From: Pseudorhodoplanes sp. | GTDB lineage: Bacteria; Pseudomonadota; Alphaproteobacteria; Rhizobiales; Xanthobacteraceae | DNA length: 64,000 bases | Direction of reading: 5' to 3' | NCBI GenBank assembly: GCA_019187085.1 | Contig: JABARS010000003.1 | Coordinates: forward strand, 62,001 to 126,000 | In this document: positions 35,354 to 43,970 of the stretch, piece after piece | How the letters are laid out: every line of letters begins with the position of its first letter | How positions within the stretch are numbered: the stretch's first letter is position 1 | The notes under the pieces: model-generated | What the model saw: only the letters and a program-made list of their open reading frames with translations | Database searches by the model: none | What the model was told of the DNA's origin: nothing | Made by a program: the position numbers and the translations under genes

Positions 35354-36220
35354 GTGACGAGCATCCGGCAGACATTGATCGTTCGCGGACTGGGCGCGGT
35401 GCTGCTGGCGTGCGCCTGCGGTCCCGCCATCGCCCGGACGGCGCCCGCCGAAAATTCCGTGCCGCTGCCGCGCCCGCGGCCCGCCGATCCCGGCGCGGCG
35501 GCGCCGGTTTCCGTCGCGGCGATCCTGTCCGATCCCGACCTTGCGCGCATTCCCGATCCCGACCCGCCCGGTTTGCCGTCGGACTGTCAGGCGCGCCTGA
35601 GCGCGGCGCTTGCCGCGGTCTTCCAGTCGCAGCCGGCGATCCGCGGGCCCGGCCGCTGCGGCGCGCCCGACGTGGTGCGGATCGAGAAAATCCTGCTGCC
35701 GGACCAGAGCGCCGTTGCGGTCTCGCCGCCGGCGGTGCTGCGCTGCCCGATGGCCGAATCCGTTGCGGCGTGGGTGCGCGACGATCTCGTGCCGGCGCTC
35801 GAGAGCACCGGGACGCCGCTGCGCAGCCTCGACAATTACGCTTCCTATCACTGCCGCACCCGCAACAACATCGCGGGCGCGCGCACGAGCGAGCACGGCT
35901 TCGGCAATGCGCTCGACGTCCGCGGGGTGCGGCTCGCCAACGGCAGGACGTTCGAATTCACCGACCGCAAGGCCGACCGCGCGCTGCGCGAGACGGTCCG
36001 CAGGGAGGCGTGCGCGCGCTTTCGTACCGTGCTCGGGCCAGGATCGGACGGCTATCACGAGGACCATATCCATCTCGACCTCGCCCAGCGCGCCCGCGAT
36101 TTCAAACTGTGCCAGTGGGCGGTGCTCGACCCGCCGCCCGACATCCCGCTGCCGCGTCCGCGTCCGCCCGAGGCGCCGGGGCCTGAGCCTGCCGCCGACG
36201 AGCCAGCGGCGCCGAAATGA
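35354..36220 (+). CDS. Extensin-like secreted protein (VanY-fold putative peptidase)
   Basis: 288 residues, GTG start, signal peptide ending PAIARTA, then a proline-rich linker (PLPRPRPADPG). The C-terminal extensin-like domain contains NYASYHCRTRN, SEHGFGNALDVRG and YHEDHIHLD. The His/Asp/His arrangement matches zinc D,D-carboxypeptidases of the VanY/Hedgehog group, so a peptidoglycan peptidase role is likely. A proline-rich tail (PLPRPRPPEAPGPEP) ends the protein. Cysteines in RCGAPD, LRCPMAE and FKLCQWA may form disulfides. Confidence 0.9.
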   Translation: MTSIRQTLIVRGLGAVLLACACGPAIARTAPAENSVPLPRPRPADPGAAAPVSVAAILSDPDLARIPDPDPPGLPSDCQARLSAALAAVFQSQPAIRGPGRCGAPDVVRIEKILLPDQSAVAVSPPAVLRCPMAESVAAWVRDDLVPALESTGTPLRSLDNYASYHCRTRNNIAGARTSEHGFGNALDVRGVRLANGRTFEFTDRKADRALRETVRREACARFRTVLGPGSDGYHEDHIHLDLAQRARDFKLCQWAVLDPPPDIPLPRPRPPEAPGPEPAADEPAAPK

Positions 36221-36247
36221 CGGCAAGGACCATGGGCGGAAACGAAA

Positions 36248-36273
36248 ATGGCGCCGCTTGCGGGCGGCGCCAT
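36248..36273 (+). terminator. Terminator-like hairpin after the extensin-like gene
   Basis: ATGGCGCCGC-TTGCGG-GCGGCGCCAT is a perfect 10-bp stem with a 6-base loop, 28 bases beyond the stop. No T-run follows, so it may stabilise the message end or act as a weak terminator. Confidence 0.5.
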
Positions 36274-36299
36274 CGAAACCGGAATGAATGCGGCGGCCT

Positions 36300-36401
36300 T
36301 AAAGCATGATCCCGAAAAGTGCGAAGCGGTTTTCGGAAAAGATCATGCTCAAACAAAGCGCTAAAGCGGGATGACGATTCAAGGAAAACTTATCCCGCTT
36401 T
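36300..36401. repeat. Dispersed palindromic repeat pair
   Basis: First unit 36303-36349: AGCATGATC/GATCATGCT outer arms and CCGAAAA/TTTTCGG inner arms. Second unit 36363-36401: AAAGCGGGAT and ATCCCGCTTT separated by 19 bases. These are familiar repeated palindromes of Bradyrhizobium-like genomes; the first is shared in part with 19396-19413. The end overlaps the stop of the L,D-transpeptidase gene. Confidence 0.8.
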
Positions 36402-37074
36402 AGTTCGCGGCCGGTACCGGCTGGCCGAGCGCCACGCGCGGATTGTGCGGGGAATCGCCCTCGTTCGGCGCGAGCACGACGACGATCGCGCCCATCTTCG
36501 AGCGGTTGTAGAGGTCGATGATGTCCTCGTTGGTCATGCGGATGCAGCCGGAGGAGACCGCCGAGCCGATGAATTCGGGCTGGTTGGTGCCGTGGATGCG
36601 GAACAGCGTGTCCTTGCCGTTGGCATACAGATAGAGCGCGCGCGAGCCGAGCGGGTTGTCCGGTCCGCCCGGCATGTGGCTCGGGATGCCCGGTCCGAGG
36701 CGGTCCTTGATGTTCTGGGTCGGCGTCCAGGACGGCCATTCGGCCATGCGGCCGATCTTGGCGATGCCGGAGAAGGCCAGCGCTTCCTCGCCGACGGCGA
36801 TACCGTAGCGGATCGCCTTGCGGTCGGGCAGCACGTAGTAGAGATAGCGCGCGTCGGAATCGACCACGATGGAGCCCGCCGCTTCCTTGCGGTGGTAATC
36901 GACGATGTGGCGGCGATACGGTTCCGGGATCACGGCCTTGGCGAAGTTCCCCTTGGCCATGAGCTCCTTGTCGCGGGTTTTGAAAATGGCCTCGTTGACG
37001 GGCTCCTGGACCGACTGGATGCAGCCGCCCAGACCCATCGACACAGCCAGAAGTGCGATCAGCCGCAGCTTCAT
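36400..37074 (-). CDS. L,D-transpeptidase lipoprotein (YkuD domain)
   Basis: 224 residues. The N-terminus MKLRLIALLAVSMGLGGC is a lipoprotein signal with lipobox LGGC. The YkuD catalytic segment is HGTNQPEFIGSAVSSGCIRM, with the nucleophile cysteine in SGCIRM. Such enzymes make 3-3 peptidoglycan crosslinks or attach proteins to the wall. The frame is open upstream to 37212, but the lipobox and the GGGAAG ribosome site fix the start at 37074. The TAG stop lies inside the repeat described above. Confidence 0.94.
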   Translation of the reverse strand: MKLRLIALLAVSMGLGGCIQSVQEPVNEAIFKTRDKELMAKGNFAKAVIPEPYRRHIVDYHRKEAAGSIVVDSDARYLYYVLPDRKAIRYGIAVGEEALAFSGIAKIGRMAEWPSWTPTQNIKDRLGPGIPSHMPGGPDNPLGSRALYLYANGKDTLFRIHGTNQPEFIGSAVSSGCIRMTNEDIIDLYNRSKMGAIVVVLAPNEGDSPHNPRVALGQPVPAAN

Positions 37075-37280
37075 TGATTCTTCCCGCTTTTCCCGTATCG
37101 AATCTATTCTTAGGGTGCTTTGATCCGCTTGTAACCGCGAAACGGCTCCGATTTCCAGTCCCGACCGTCCGCCGGCCGCCAGTCTTGAGGGACTGTTGCG
37201 AGAAAGTCGCAAATTTGTTCCGCAGCCGCCGCCGCGTGTCCCAAAATATTACCGGCTTGTTACCGACCTGCGACCTCCGG

Positions 37281-37333
37281 CCAAGTCCGCCGACCCAAGT
37301 CCGCCGGCCAAGTCCGCCGGCCAAGCCCGCCGG
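37281..37333. repeat. Short tandem repeat, four 13-14-base units
   Basis: Four consecutive units based on CCAAGTCCGCCGG: 37281-37294 (with GAC ending), 37295-37307, 37308-37320 and 37321-37333 (CCAAGCCCGCCGG). They lie in the otherwise gene-free stretch 37075-37471 between the divergent L,D-transpeptidase and the 61-residue gene. No other feature was seen there. Confidence 0.8.
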
Positions 37334-37471
37334 CGATCCGTCAGGCCGGCCTTTCCGCAGCGCCGTCCGGCGGCGCAAATGCCCCGAACTCTCACCAATT
37401 CCGCCCCACTTGCTCCGCATCTGCCGCTTCCTATTCGGGTGGACGACGATCCGGGGAAGACAGGGAGTGAG

Positions 37472-37657
37472 ATGACGATGTCGGTTACGACGGCCGGTCG
37501 GCAGGCGCCGCAAAAGAGCGATCTCGACAGCCTCTATGGCCGCGTGGGCATTCTGGCGGTGGCGGCGGCGCTGCCATACCAGAGCGAGGCCAAGAACCCG
37601 GCCTATGCGCCGGTCGATGCGCCGCTCGACGAGCGCTTCCTCAACGCATCGAGTTGA
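37472..37657 (+). CDS. Small conserved hypothetical protein (61 residues)
   Basis: Starts MTMSVTTAGRQAPQKSDLDS with a good ribosome site (CAGGGAG). It contains LYGRVGILAVAAALPYQ, a short non-polar stretch too weak to be a confident membrane span, and ends in a polar tail. It looks like a small protein conserved in Bradyrhizobium relatives (recalled, not checked). The frame is open upstream through the tandem repeat, but the ribosome site supports this ATG. Function unknown. Confidence 0.6.
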   Translation: MTMSVTTAGRQAPQKSDLDSLYGRVGILAVAAALPYQSEAKNPAYAPVDAPLDERFLNASS

Positions 37658-37761
37658 GGCGCGCTCGCGGCGAAACTAGTTGCAAGCCGATAGCGGCAGG
37701 GCCATGACTGTGCCGGCCCGCGTCCGGGACGATCGTGCGGACGCGGCGGCGCGGAGTGCCC

Positions 37762-38730
37762 ATGCTGTTCGCTTACGTCCCGAGCGGAACCACGCTTGAA
37801 CAGATCGCCATCGAGACCGGCGAGGTGCCGGCGGCCGCGGTCTGGATCGACCTGGTCAATCCCACGCTGCCGGAGGACAGGAAGGTCGAGACGCTGGTCG
37901 GCGTCGCCATCCCCACCCGCGAGGAGATGCAGGAGATCGAAATCTCCAGCCGGCTCTATGTCGAGAGCGGCGCGCGCTACATGACCGCGACGCTGATGTG
38001 CCAGTCGGACTCGCCGCAGCCCAAGACCACGCCGGTCACCTTCATCCTCGCCGGCGGCCGCCTCATCACCGTGCGCTACGACGAGCCCAAGCCCTTCGTC
38101 ATCGCCCGCAACAGGCTCGCCAAGCACTGCCCGGCGACCGTGAGCGGCGAGAGCGTGATGATCGACATCATGGATGCCGTCATCGACCGCACCGCCGACA
38201 TTCTCGAGCGCATCGCCGTAGAGATCGACACCGTCTCGCACAATGTGTTCGAGCGCGGCCGCTCGCGCTCGCCGAAATTCTACAACGTCATCCTGCAGAC
38301 CATCGGCCGCAAGGGCGATCTCACCTCTAAGGTGCGCGAGAGCCTCGTCTCGATCGGCCGCCTGCTCCTGTTCCTCGCCAACGAGGCCGAGGGCCTGCGC
38401 TGGGCCAAGGACCAGAAGGCGCAGATCAAGTCGATGCACCGCGACGTGCAGTCGCTCTCCGACCACGCGACGTTCCTGTCCAACAGCATGACCTTCCTGC
38501 TCGACGCCATGGTTGGCCTCGTCACTATCGAGCAGAACAACATCATCAAGATTTTCTCGGTGGTGGCGGTGGTGCTGATGCCGCCGACGCTGATCGCCTC
38601 GATCTACGGCATGAATTTCAAGCACATGCCCGAGCTGGAATGGATATTGGGCTATCCGCTCGCGCTCGTGCTCATGGTGGTGGCCGCGATCCTGCCGTTC
38701 CTCTATTTCAAATGGCGCAAGTGGTTGTGA
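37762..38730 (+). CDS. corA: CorA-family magnesium/divalent cation transporter
   Basis: 322 residues. A long acidic and helical cytosolic domain is followed by two C-terminal membrane segments. The signature YGMNFKHMPELEW sits between them, as in all CorA channels (GMN filter, MPEL loop). The second segment is YPLALVLMVVAAILPFLYF, and the basic tail KWRKWL follows. The ATG at 37762 is preceded by GCGGAG. It mediates Mg2+ (also Co2+/Ni2+) passage as a pentamer. Confidence 0.95.
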   Translation: MLFAYVPSGTTLEQIAIETGEVPAAAVWIDLVNPTLPEDRKVETLVGVAIPTREEMQEIEISSRLYVESGARYMTATLMCQSDSPQPKTTPVTFILAGGRLITVRYDEPKPFVIARNRLAKHCPATVSGESVMIDIMDAVIDRTADILERIAVEIDTVSHNVFERGRSRSPKFYNVILQTIGRKGDLTSKVRESLVSIGRLLLFLANEAEGLRWAKDQKAQIKSMHRDVQSLSDHATFLSNSMTFLLDAMVGLVTIEQNNIIKIFSVVAVVLMPPTLIASIYGMNFKHMPELEWILGYPLALVLMVVAAILPFLYFKWRKWL

Positions 38731-38764
38731 CGCCGGTCCCGCAGGGCATGCGCGGATAGCCGAT

Positions 38765-38907
38765 CCGTCATCCCGGACGGCCGCTGCAGCGCGCGCGGGC
38801 GCGCGAAAGCGGACGAGCCGGGATCGTGCCCTGTTGTATTTTCCACCCAGACATTTCCGTAAGCGGCCGGCGGTCCCGGCGCGCGCTCCGCTTGGCCGGG
38901 ACGACGG
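38765..38907 (+). repeat. Intergenic repeat, copy 1 (about 143 bp)
   Basis: This begins TCCGTCATCCCGGACGG and ends GGCCGGGACGACGG; its ends form an imperfect inverted repeat (CCGTCATCCCGG against CCGTCGTCCCGG). A second copy in the same orientation is at 39377-39520. No coding capacity is evident. It looks like a non-autonomous dispersed element. Confidence 0.8.
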
Positions 38908-39135
38908 GTCGATGAGAAGTTCGCTGCATGTCTTCGCATGTCTTCCGTTATCCTGAAGTCTGAAGGCATAGCCCGAGCCTCGAATTGAAAATTTTTCACG
39001 CCGCAATGCGCCGGCGTCATCATCTTGCCACGATCTAGGAATTTATTCCAAGGCGTTCCGCTGCGCGGGCGCCGTCATTCTAGGCGGCGGCACCCGGCAA
39101 GGCGGAAGCGGTGCAGCCGGCAGGCCGCGCCGCGG

Positions 39136-39303
39136 TGGAGCGCCGGGAGGCGCAGCCCCCTCGCGCCAGAGGGGGCGCGCGCCTTCCGGGCAGGTCTCGC
39201 AAGCCTGCCCGTCTCGGCGCGCGAACGGACCCTCGCCAGGTCCGTTGAGGGGTCTCGCAAGCCCCTGGCGCCTCCCGGCGCTCCATTCCTTTCAGGAGGA
39301 ATG
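39136..39303. repeat. Cluster of nested inverted repeats (possible structured element)
   Basis: An 18-bp perfect inverted repeat (39136-39153 with 39268-39285, arm TGGAGCGCCGGGAGGCGC) encloses four hairpins: GCCCCCTC/GAGGGGGC (39155-39176), GGGCAGG/CCTGCCC (39188-39210), AACGGACC/GGTCCGTT (39224-39246) and GGGG/CCCC (39249-39265). A fifth, CATTCCT/AGGAATG (39284-39303), follows. Two hairpins share the loop TCTCGCAAG. Open frames here are low-complexity Arg/Pro-rich and unconvincing. The whole 38731-39577 gap has no gene that I can support. Confidence 0.75.
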
Positions 39304-39376
39304 AAAAGGGAGAGGGCGCGCCGGCGCCTTTCAAAGAACACGGCCGGCGACGCCTGCCTGCTTGGTGCGGATTGCG

Positions 39377-39520
39377 TCCGTCATCCCGGACGGCCGCTGT
39401 AGCGCGCGGGCGCGCGAAAGCGGACGAGCCGGGCTCGCGTCCCTGTCACATTTTCTACCAAGAACATTTCGGTGAGCGGCCGGCGGTCCCGGCGCGCGCT
39501 CCGCTTGGCCGGGACGACGG
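39377..39520 (+). repeat. Intergenic repeat, copy 2 (about 144 bp)
   Basis: Direct repeat of 38765-38907 with a few substitutions and small indels (GCTGTAGCGCGCGGGCGCGCG against GCTGCAGCGCGCGCGGGCGCG in overlapping parts). It lies 57 bases from the end of the SDR gene. The two copies flank the nested hairpin cluster. Confidence 0.8.
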
Positions 39521-39577
39521 AATGGGGCGGGACGGCGGAAGACGCGTCAGGAGAGGAGACCGTGCCGCGCGCCGCGC

Positions 39578-40330
39578 TCAGACGTGCTGGCCGCCATTGA
39601 TGTGGATTTCGGCGCCGTTCACGTAAGACGACGTTTCGGTGCACAGCACATAGACGATCTTGGCCACCTCGTCGGGCGTGCCGAGCCGCTGCATCGGGAT
39701 CTGCTCGACGATCTTCTCGGTGCCCGGCGACAGGATCGACGTGTCGATCTCGCCCGGCGCGATGGCGTTGACGCGGATGCCGAGCCGGCCGAAATCGGAG
39801 GCCATCTCGCGCGTCAGCGCGGCGAGCGCGGCCTTGGAGGTGGCGTAGGCGGCGCCGGCGAAGGGATGCACGCGCGAGCCGGCGATCGAGGTCACGTTGA
39901 CGACCGAGCCCTGCGCCGCCTTGAGCTGGTCGATCAGGCCGCGCGCCAGCATCACCGGCGCGAAGAAATTCACCGCGAAGACGTGCTGCCAGGTCTCGAT
40001 CGTGGTGTCGATGGAGCCGAGCCGCGCGCCTTCCTCGGCCTTGGGCGAGATCGCGGCATTGTTGACGAGGGCGTGCAACTGGCCGTCCGGCAGGCGGCGC
40101 TTGATCTCCTCGATGGCCGCGACGGTGCTGTCGTGGCTGGCGAGGTCGACCTGGATATGGTCCTCGGGGCCCATTTCCCACGGGCAGTTTTCCGGGAAGC
40201 CGTGGCGCGAGCAGGTGATCACGCGCCAACCCGCGGCCGAGAAGCGCTTGACGGTCGCGTGCCCGATGCCGCGGCTTGCTCCGGTCAGGAGCAGGATGCG
40301 GCGCGGCTGGTTGGTGGCTACGGGAGGCAT
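39578..40330 (-). CDS. SDR-family oxidoreductase
   Basis: 250 residues, classical short-chain dehydrogenase. The cofactor loop is LLTGASRGIGHATVKRF, followed by ALVNNAAISPK, the serine region VVNVTSIAGSR, the catalytic YATSK, and IRVNAIAPGEIDTSIL. INGGQHV ends the protein. NAD(P) is used to oxidise or reduce an alcohol/ketone that cannot be named. An upstream TTG at 40336 would add two residues; the ATG at 40330 is preferred. Confidence 0.92.
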   Translation of the reverse strand: MPPVATNQPRRILLLTGASRGIGHATVKRFSAAGWRVITCSRHGFPENCPWEMGPEDHIQVDLASHDSTVAAIEEIKRRLPDGQLHALVNNAAISPKAEEGARLGSIDTTIETWQHVFAVNFFAPVMLARGLIDQLKAAQGSVVNVTSIAGSRVHPFAGAAYATSKAALAALTREMASDFGRLGIRVNAIAPGEIDTSILSPGTEKIVEQIPMQRLGTPDEVAKIVYVLCTETSSYVNGAEIHINGGQHV

Positions 40331-40401
40331 GGGCAAATCCTAAGGCATTTTACGGCGCAATGCGCGGCCCGGCACGACAAGCGTCAAGAGCGGGACAAAA
40401 A

Positions 40402-41043
40402 TCACGGATAAAGGCGCGTTCTGGTCCAGGGCTCACCCGGCCGCTCACGGCGGAAGACGATCCGGTCGTGCAGGCGGAACGGGCGGTCGGCCCAGAATTC
40501 GATCTCGTGCGGGATGATGCGGAAGCCGGACCAGTGCGGCGGGCGCGGGATCGTGCCGGTGCCGAATTTGGCGGTATAGAGCGCGACCGCCTTCTCGAAG
40601 GCGAGCCGGCTTTCCAGCGGCTGCGACTGCTTGCTGGCCCAGGCGCCGATGCGCGACAGCCGGGCGCGGCTTGCGAAATAGGCGTCGGCTTCCGCTTCGG
40701 TGACCACCTCGGCCGGACCGCGCACGCGCACCTGACGGTTGAGCGTCTTCCAGTGGAACAGGAGCGCGGCCCGCGGCGCTTCGGCGAGCTGATGGCCCTT
40801 GGTGCTCTCCATGTTGGTGTAGAAGACGAAACCGTTCCGATCGAAACCTTTCATTAACACCATGCGCACGTCCGGCAGGCCGTCGGCATCGACGGTGGCG
40901 ACCGCCATCGCGTTCGGGTCGCGCGACTCGCTTGCCGTCGCCTCCTTGAGCCAGCCCGCGAACAGGGCGAAAGGCTCGTCGGCCTGGGTGAAATCACCAG
41001 TCGTTAACCAAACCGGGTGTTCTATGGGCGGGTTGTCTGTCAT
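40402..41043 (-). CDS. pdxH: Pyridoxamine/pyridoxine 5'-phosphate oxidase
   Basis: 213 residues. PdxH oxidises PNP/PMP to pyridoxal phosphate using FMN. Motifs: [69 protein letters not shown], and the C-terminal [28 protein letters not shown] and the typical ending RLYP. It is divergent from the lipoprotein-like gene, with 69 bases between starts. Confidence 0.96.
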   Translation of the reverse strand: MTDNPPIEHPVWLTTGDFTQADEPFALFAGWLKEATASESRDPNAMAVATVDADGLPDVRMVLMKGFDRNGFVFYTNMESTKGHQLAEAPRAALLFHWKTLNRQVRVRGPAEVVTEAEADAYFASRARLSRIGAWASKQSQPLESRLAFEKAVALYTAKFGTGTIPRPPHWSGFRIIPHEIEFWADRPFRLHDRIVFRRERPGEPWTRTRLYP

Positions 41044-41112
41044 TCCGTGGAGCACCGCGTGGCCGGCTCTGTGGCAAATGGGACGGTCCGGCTGGCGTCG
41101 TCTTATAGGCGA

Positions 41113-41586
41113 ATGCCGGTGGCCCGCCTATGGCAGCGCTTCAGACTTTCGGCAACGGGCTTTGCGCTGGTCCTGGCCATCGCCTCCGGCGGCTGCAGCA
41201 TGCCGATCGGCTCGCTGGGCGGCGACGATGGTTCCGATCGCACCGGCTCGATCAATCCGCCGGCCGCGTCGGCCCACGCCTCGGCCGTGCCGTCGCGCTC
41301 CGATCTTCCCGCCGAGGCCGACCTTGCGATTGCGCGCGCGACCGCGATCGACATCCTCAATCGCGGCGGCAAGAACGCGAGCGCGCCGTGGGAAAATCCG
41401 AAGACCGGGGCGCGCGGCACGGTCACGCCGCTGGCGAGCGCCTATAACCAGGGCGGTTTCGTCTGCCGGGATTTCTTGGCGAGCTATCTGCGCGACGGTT
41501 CCGAAAGCTGGCTGCAGGGCGAGGCCTGCCGCATGCATCACGGACGCTGGGAAATCCGCGCCCTCAAGCCCTGGAAGCGCTCCTGA
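41113..41586 (+). CDS. RT0821/Lpp0805-type surface antigen lipoprotein
   Basis: 157 residues. The N-terminal basic stretch and hydrophobic segment [14 protein letters not shown] form a lipoprotein signal. The C-terminal domain [28 protein letters not shown]...[18 protein letters not shown] matches the small RT0821/Lpp0805 surface-protein domain, with two cysteines. The ATG at 41113 follows TAGGCGA. Outer-membrane anchoring is expected; function unknown. Confidence 0.85.
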   Translation: MPVARLWQRFRLSATGFALVLAIASGGCSMPIGSLGGDDGSDRTGSINPPAASAHASAVPSRSDLPAEADLAIARATAIDILNRGGKNASAPWENPKTGARGTVTPLASAYNQGGFVCRDFLASYLRDGSESWLQGEACRMHHGRWEIRALKPWKRS

Positions 41587-41702
41587 GCCGGCAAGCGGGT
41601 CGCCAGCCCGCGATTGCGAATCGGCCTCCGCCTTCCCACATTTAGCCGCGAGAAGCCGGGACATGCCCTGGCATAAGGTTCAAGTGACGGAGTGAAAGAG
41701 GA

Positions 41703-42671
41703 ATGCGCGACCCCTATGAGGTGCTGGGGGTGCCGCGGGGGGCGTCCGCATCCAGTATCAAGAGCGCCTTCCGCAAGCTCGCCAAGAAGCTGCATCCCGA
41801 CGCCAACAAGAACGATCCGGAAGCCGCCGCGCGCTTTTCCGAAGCGAACGCGGCTTACGAGATTCTGGGCGACGAGAAGAAGCGCAAGGCGTTCGACGCC
41901 GGAGAGATCGACGCCGAGGGCAAGCCGCGCTTTGCCGGCTTCGAGGGCGCGCATCCGGGCGGTTTCGGGCAAGGTGGTTTCGAGAGCTTCACTTGGGGAC
42001 CGGAAGGCTTCCAGCGCCGCAGCGGCGGCACGGGCGCCGGCCGCGGCTTTGCCGGCTTCGGGGGCATCGACGACATCCTGAAAGAAATGATGGGCGGCCG
42101 TGCCGGCCGCGCGGGCGGAGAGCATTTCGACGTGGACGACGCGCCGCGCGGGCAGGACGTCAATGCCAGCCTGACCGTGACGCTCAACGATCTCGCCTCC
42201 GGCGGCAGCAAGCGCGTGCGGCTGCCGACCGGCAAGGAGGTCGATCTCAAAATCCCGGTCGGGGTGACCGACGGCCAGCAGATCCGGCTCAAGGGTCAGG
42301 GCTTCGCCGGCCCCGCCGGCATGGGCGATGCGCTGGTCACGATTGCGATCGCGCGCCATCCTTTGTTCGAGCGCGAGGGCGCCGACCTGCGGCTCGATTT
42401 GCCGGTGACGCTTTACGAGGCCGTGCTCGGTGCCAAGGTGCGCGTGCCGACGCTCGAGGGAGCGGTCGAGCTTGCGATCCCGCCAGGCACCAGTGGCGGG
42501 CGCACGTTCCGCCTCAAGGGCAAGGGCCTGCCACTGAAAGACGGCGGTCGCGGCGATCTCTATGCCGCCGCGCGCATCGTCTTGCCCGAAGAGCGCGACA
42601 GCGCGCTCGAGGACCTGATGCGGGCCTGGCGCGACGACAAGCCCTACGATCCGCGTCGCGACATGAGCTGA
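41703..42671 (+). CDS. DnaJ C-terminal domain co-chaperone (CbpA-like)
   Basis: 322 residues. An N-terminal J domain has the essential HPD (KLHPDANKNDPEAAARF) for stimulating DnaK. Then follow a Gly/Phe-rich linker (about 75-130) and two beta-barrel client-binding domains (DVNASLTVTLNDLASGG; VRVPTLEGAVELAIPPGTSGG). There is no cysteine zinc-finger, so it is a type II/CbpA-like protein rather than DnaJ itself. Its last 28 bases overlap the convergent anti-sigma gene. Confidence 0.93.
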   Translation: MRDPYEVLGVPRGASASSIKSAFRKLAKKLHPDANKNDPEAAARFSEANAAYEILGDEKKRKAFDAGEIDAEGKPRFAGFEGAHPGGFGQGGFESFTWGPEGFQRRSGGTGAGRGFAGFGGIDDILKEMMGGRAGRAGGEHFDVDDAPRGQDVNASLTVTLNDLASGGSKRVRLPTGKEVDLKIPVGVTDGQQIRLKGQGFAGPAGMGDALVTIAIARHPLFEREGADLRLDLPVTLYEAVLGAKVRVPTLEGAVELAIPPGTSGGRTFRLKGKGLPLKDGGRGDLYAAARIVLPEERDSALEDLMRAWRDDKPYDPRRDMS

Positions 42672-43465
42672 TCGACCGAGCTGCGGTTGCCCGGCGGGGC
42701 GGCGCGGTTTTCCATCTGCTCGTAGGCGGCACGCGCCAGATTCTTCAGCCGCGGCTTGTCGGCCGGTCCGCTGACCACATAGCCGTAGCCGCTCTCGACC
42801 CAGCGGATGGCCGCGAACTTGTCGTTGGCGTTGAAGCGGAAGCCGCTGCTCTCGGCGGAGAGCTTCGAGCAATAGAGCGTCACGCGTTCGCCGTTCGCGT
42901 TCTCGTACATGAAGAGCGCGGCCGGGCCGCTCGGTCCCGGCAGCAGCCGGCCGCCGAGCAGCTTGAAGTCGAAGGCGTTCCAGTCCGGCGCGCGCACCGA
43001 GGTGCCGACGCGGCGCGACAGCCACGGCAGCAGATGCGCCTCGGTGGCGCCGACCTCGATCGGGTGGCGCACTTCGCCGATATAAAGCCGGTGGGCGGCG
43101 AGCGCGTCGGCGGTGAAAAGCTCGACGCTGTCCGGCGTGGCGGCCGCCGAGGCGCCGCGCGCCATCCAGCCGGCGACCCCGCCGATGATGAAGGCGGCGA
43201 CCGCGGCCGCCGCCGCGATGGTGCGCCAGCGGCTGCCGTTGCGCGCGATGCGCTCGACCTGCAAGCGCGCCGGGACCGGCTCGTCGGCGACCCCCGCATA
43301 GCGCGCGCGGATCGCCTCGGCCTGCGCGCGCCAGGCATGGACGAGTGCGGCGTCCTCCGGATGACTCGCAAGCCAGGCTTCGACCGCGTCGCGCCGGTCG
43401 GCCGGCAGTTCGCCGTCGACGAACGCATGCAGCTCGTCCTGGGTGACGGGGGTGTGGTCGGTCAT
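42644..43465 (-). CDS. Anti-sigma factor (membrane-bound)
   Basis: 273 residues. The cytosolic N-terminus DELHAFVDGELPADRRDAVEAWLASHPEDAALV is typical of the small alphaproteobacterial anti-ECF domain. One membrane segment follows (WRTIAAAAAVAAFIIGGVAGWMA, about 80-102), then a periplasmic domain of about 165 residues. It is 13 bases downstream of the sigma-factor gene on the same strand and so is presumably its cognate inhibitor. The inducing signal is unknown. Confidence 0.9.
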   Translation of the reverse strand: MTDHTPVTQDELHAFVDGELPADRRDAVEAWLASHPEDAALVHAWRAQAEAIRARYAGVADEPVPARLQVERIARNGSRWRTIAAAAAVAAFIIGGVAGWMARGASAAATPDSVELFTADALAAHRLYIGEVRHPIEVGATEAHLLPWLSRRVGTSVRAPDWNAFDFKLLGGRLLPGPSGPAALFMYENANGERVTLYCSKLSAESSGFRFNANDKFAAIRWVESGYGYVVSGPADKPRLKNLARAAYEQMENRAAPPGNRSSVDQLMSRRGS

Positions 43466-43478
43466 CGCTCCACCTTCG

Positions 43479-43970
43479 CTATTTGATGCGGCGAAGCGCC
43501 GGGCGCTCGCCGTCGAGATAGGCCTTGATCTGGGCGCGTGCGCGCGCCAGGCGGGACATCACCGTCCCGATCGGAACACCCTGAACCTCCGCCACTTCGC
43601 GGTATGACAATCCTTCGAGGACGACGAGCAGCAGCGCGTGGCGCTGCTCGTCCACCAGCATGGCGAGCGCGCGCTCGATGTCGCGGCCGCCGGCTTCCGG
43701 CCCGGCGAGATCGGCCGCGTCATCGTCGGCCAGCGAGGTCGCCGGCGGCCGGCGGGCGAGGGAGCGCAGGCGGTTGCGGTTGAGGTTGGTCAGGATCGTG
43801 AACAGCCACGAGCGGATGTCGCCGCCGTGGAACAGGTGCTCGGACCGCAATGCCCGGACCAGCGTGTCCTGGACGAGGTCGTCGGCGGTCTCCGCATTGC
43901 GGGTCAGGGCGCGCGCATAACGCCGCAAGGCGGGGACCGAAGCCTGGATGCCTTGATGAAAACCGCTCAC
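43479..43970 (-). CDS. ECF-family RNA polymerase sigma factor
   Basis: 163 residues. Region 2 is visible in RRYARALTRNAETADDLVQDTLVRAL and SWLFTILTNLNRNRLRS; region 4 in LLLVVLEGLSYREVAEVQGVPIGTVMSRLARARAQIKAYL. Regions 1 and 3 are missing, as in group IV sigma factors. The start is GTG at 43970 after GAGGGGAGAAG. It pairs with the anti-sigma gene downstream; an autoregulatory promoter is likely, but I could not identify a firm -35/-10. Confidence 0.94.
   Translation of the reverse strand: MSGFHQGIQASVPALRRYARALTRNAETADDLVQDTLVRALRSEHLFHGGDIRSWLFTILTNLNRNRLRSLARRPPATSLADDDAADLAGPEAGGRDIERALAMLVDEQRHALLLVVLEGLSYREVAEVQGVPIGTVMSRLARARAQIKAYLDGERPALRRIK

Noticed and set aside
36300..36401. CRISPR-like repeat
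   Set aside because: Palindromic units differ from one another, are not regularly spaced and have no cas genes nearby.
39075..39341. Small Arg/Pro-rich open frames over the hairpin cluster
   Set aside because: They coincide with nested inverted repeats, lack ribosome sites and look like the spurious proteins often called in such repeats.
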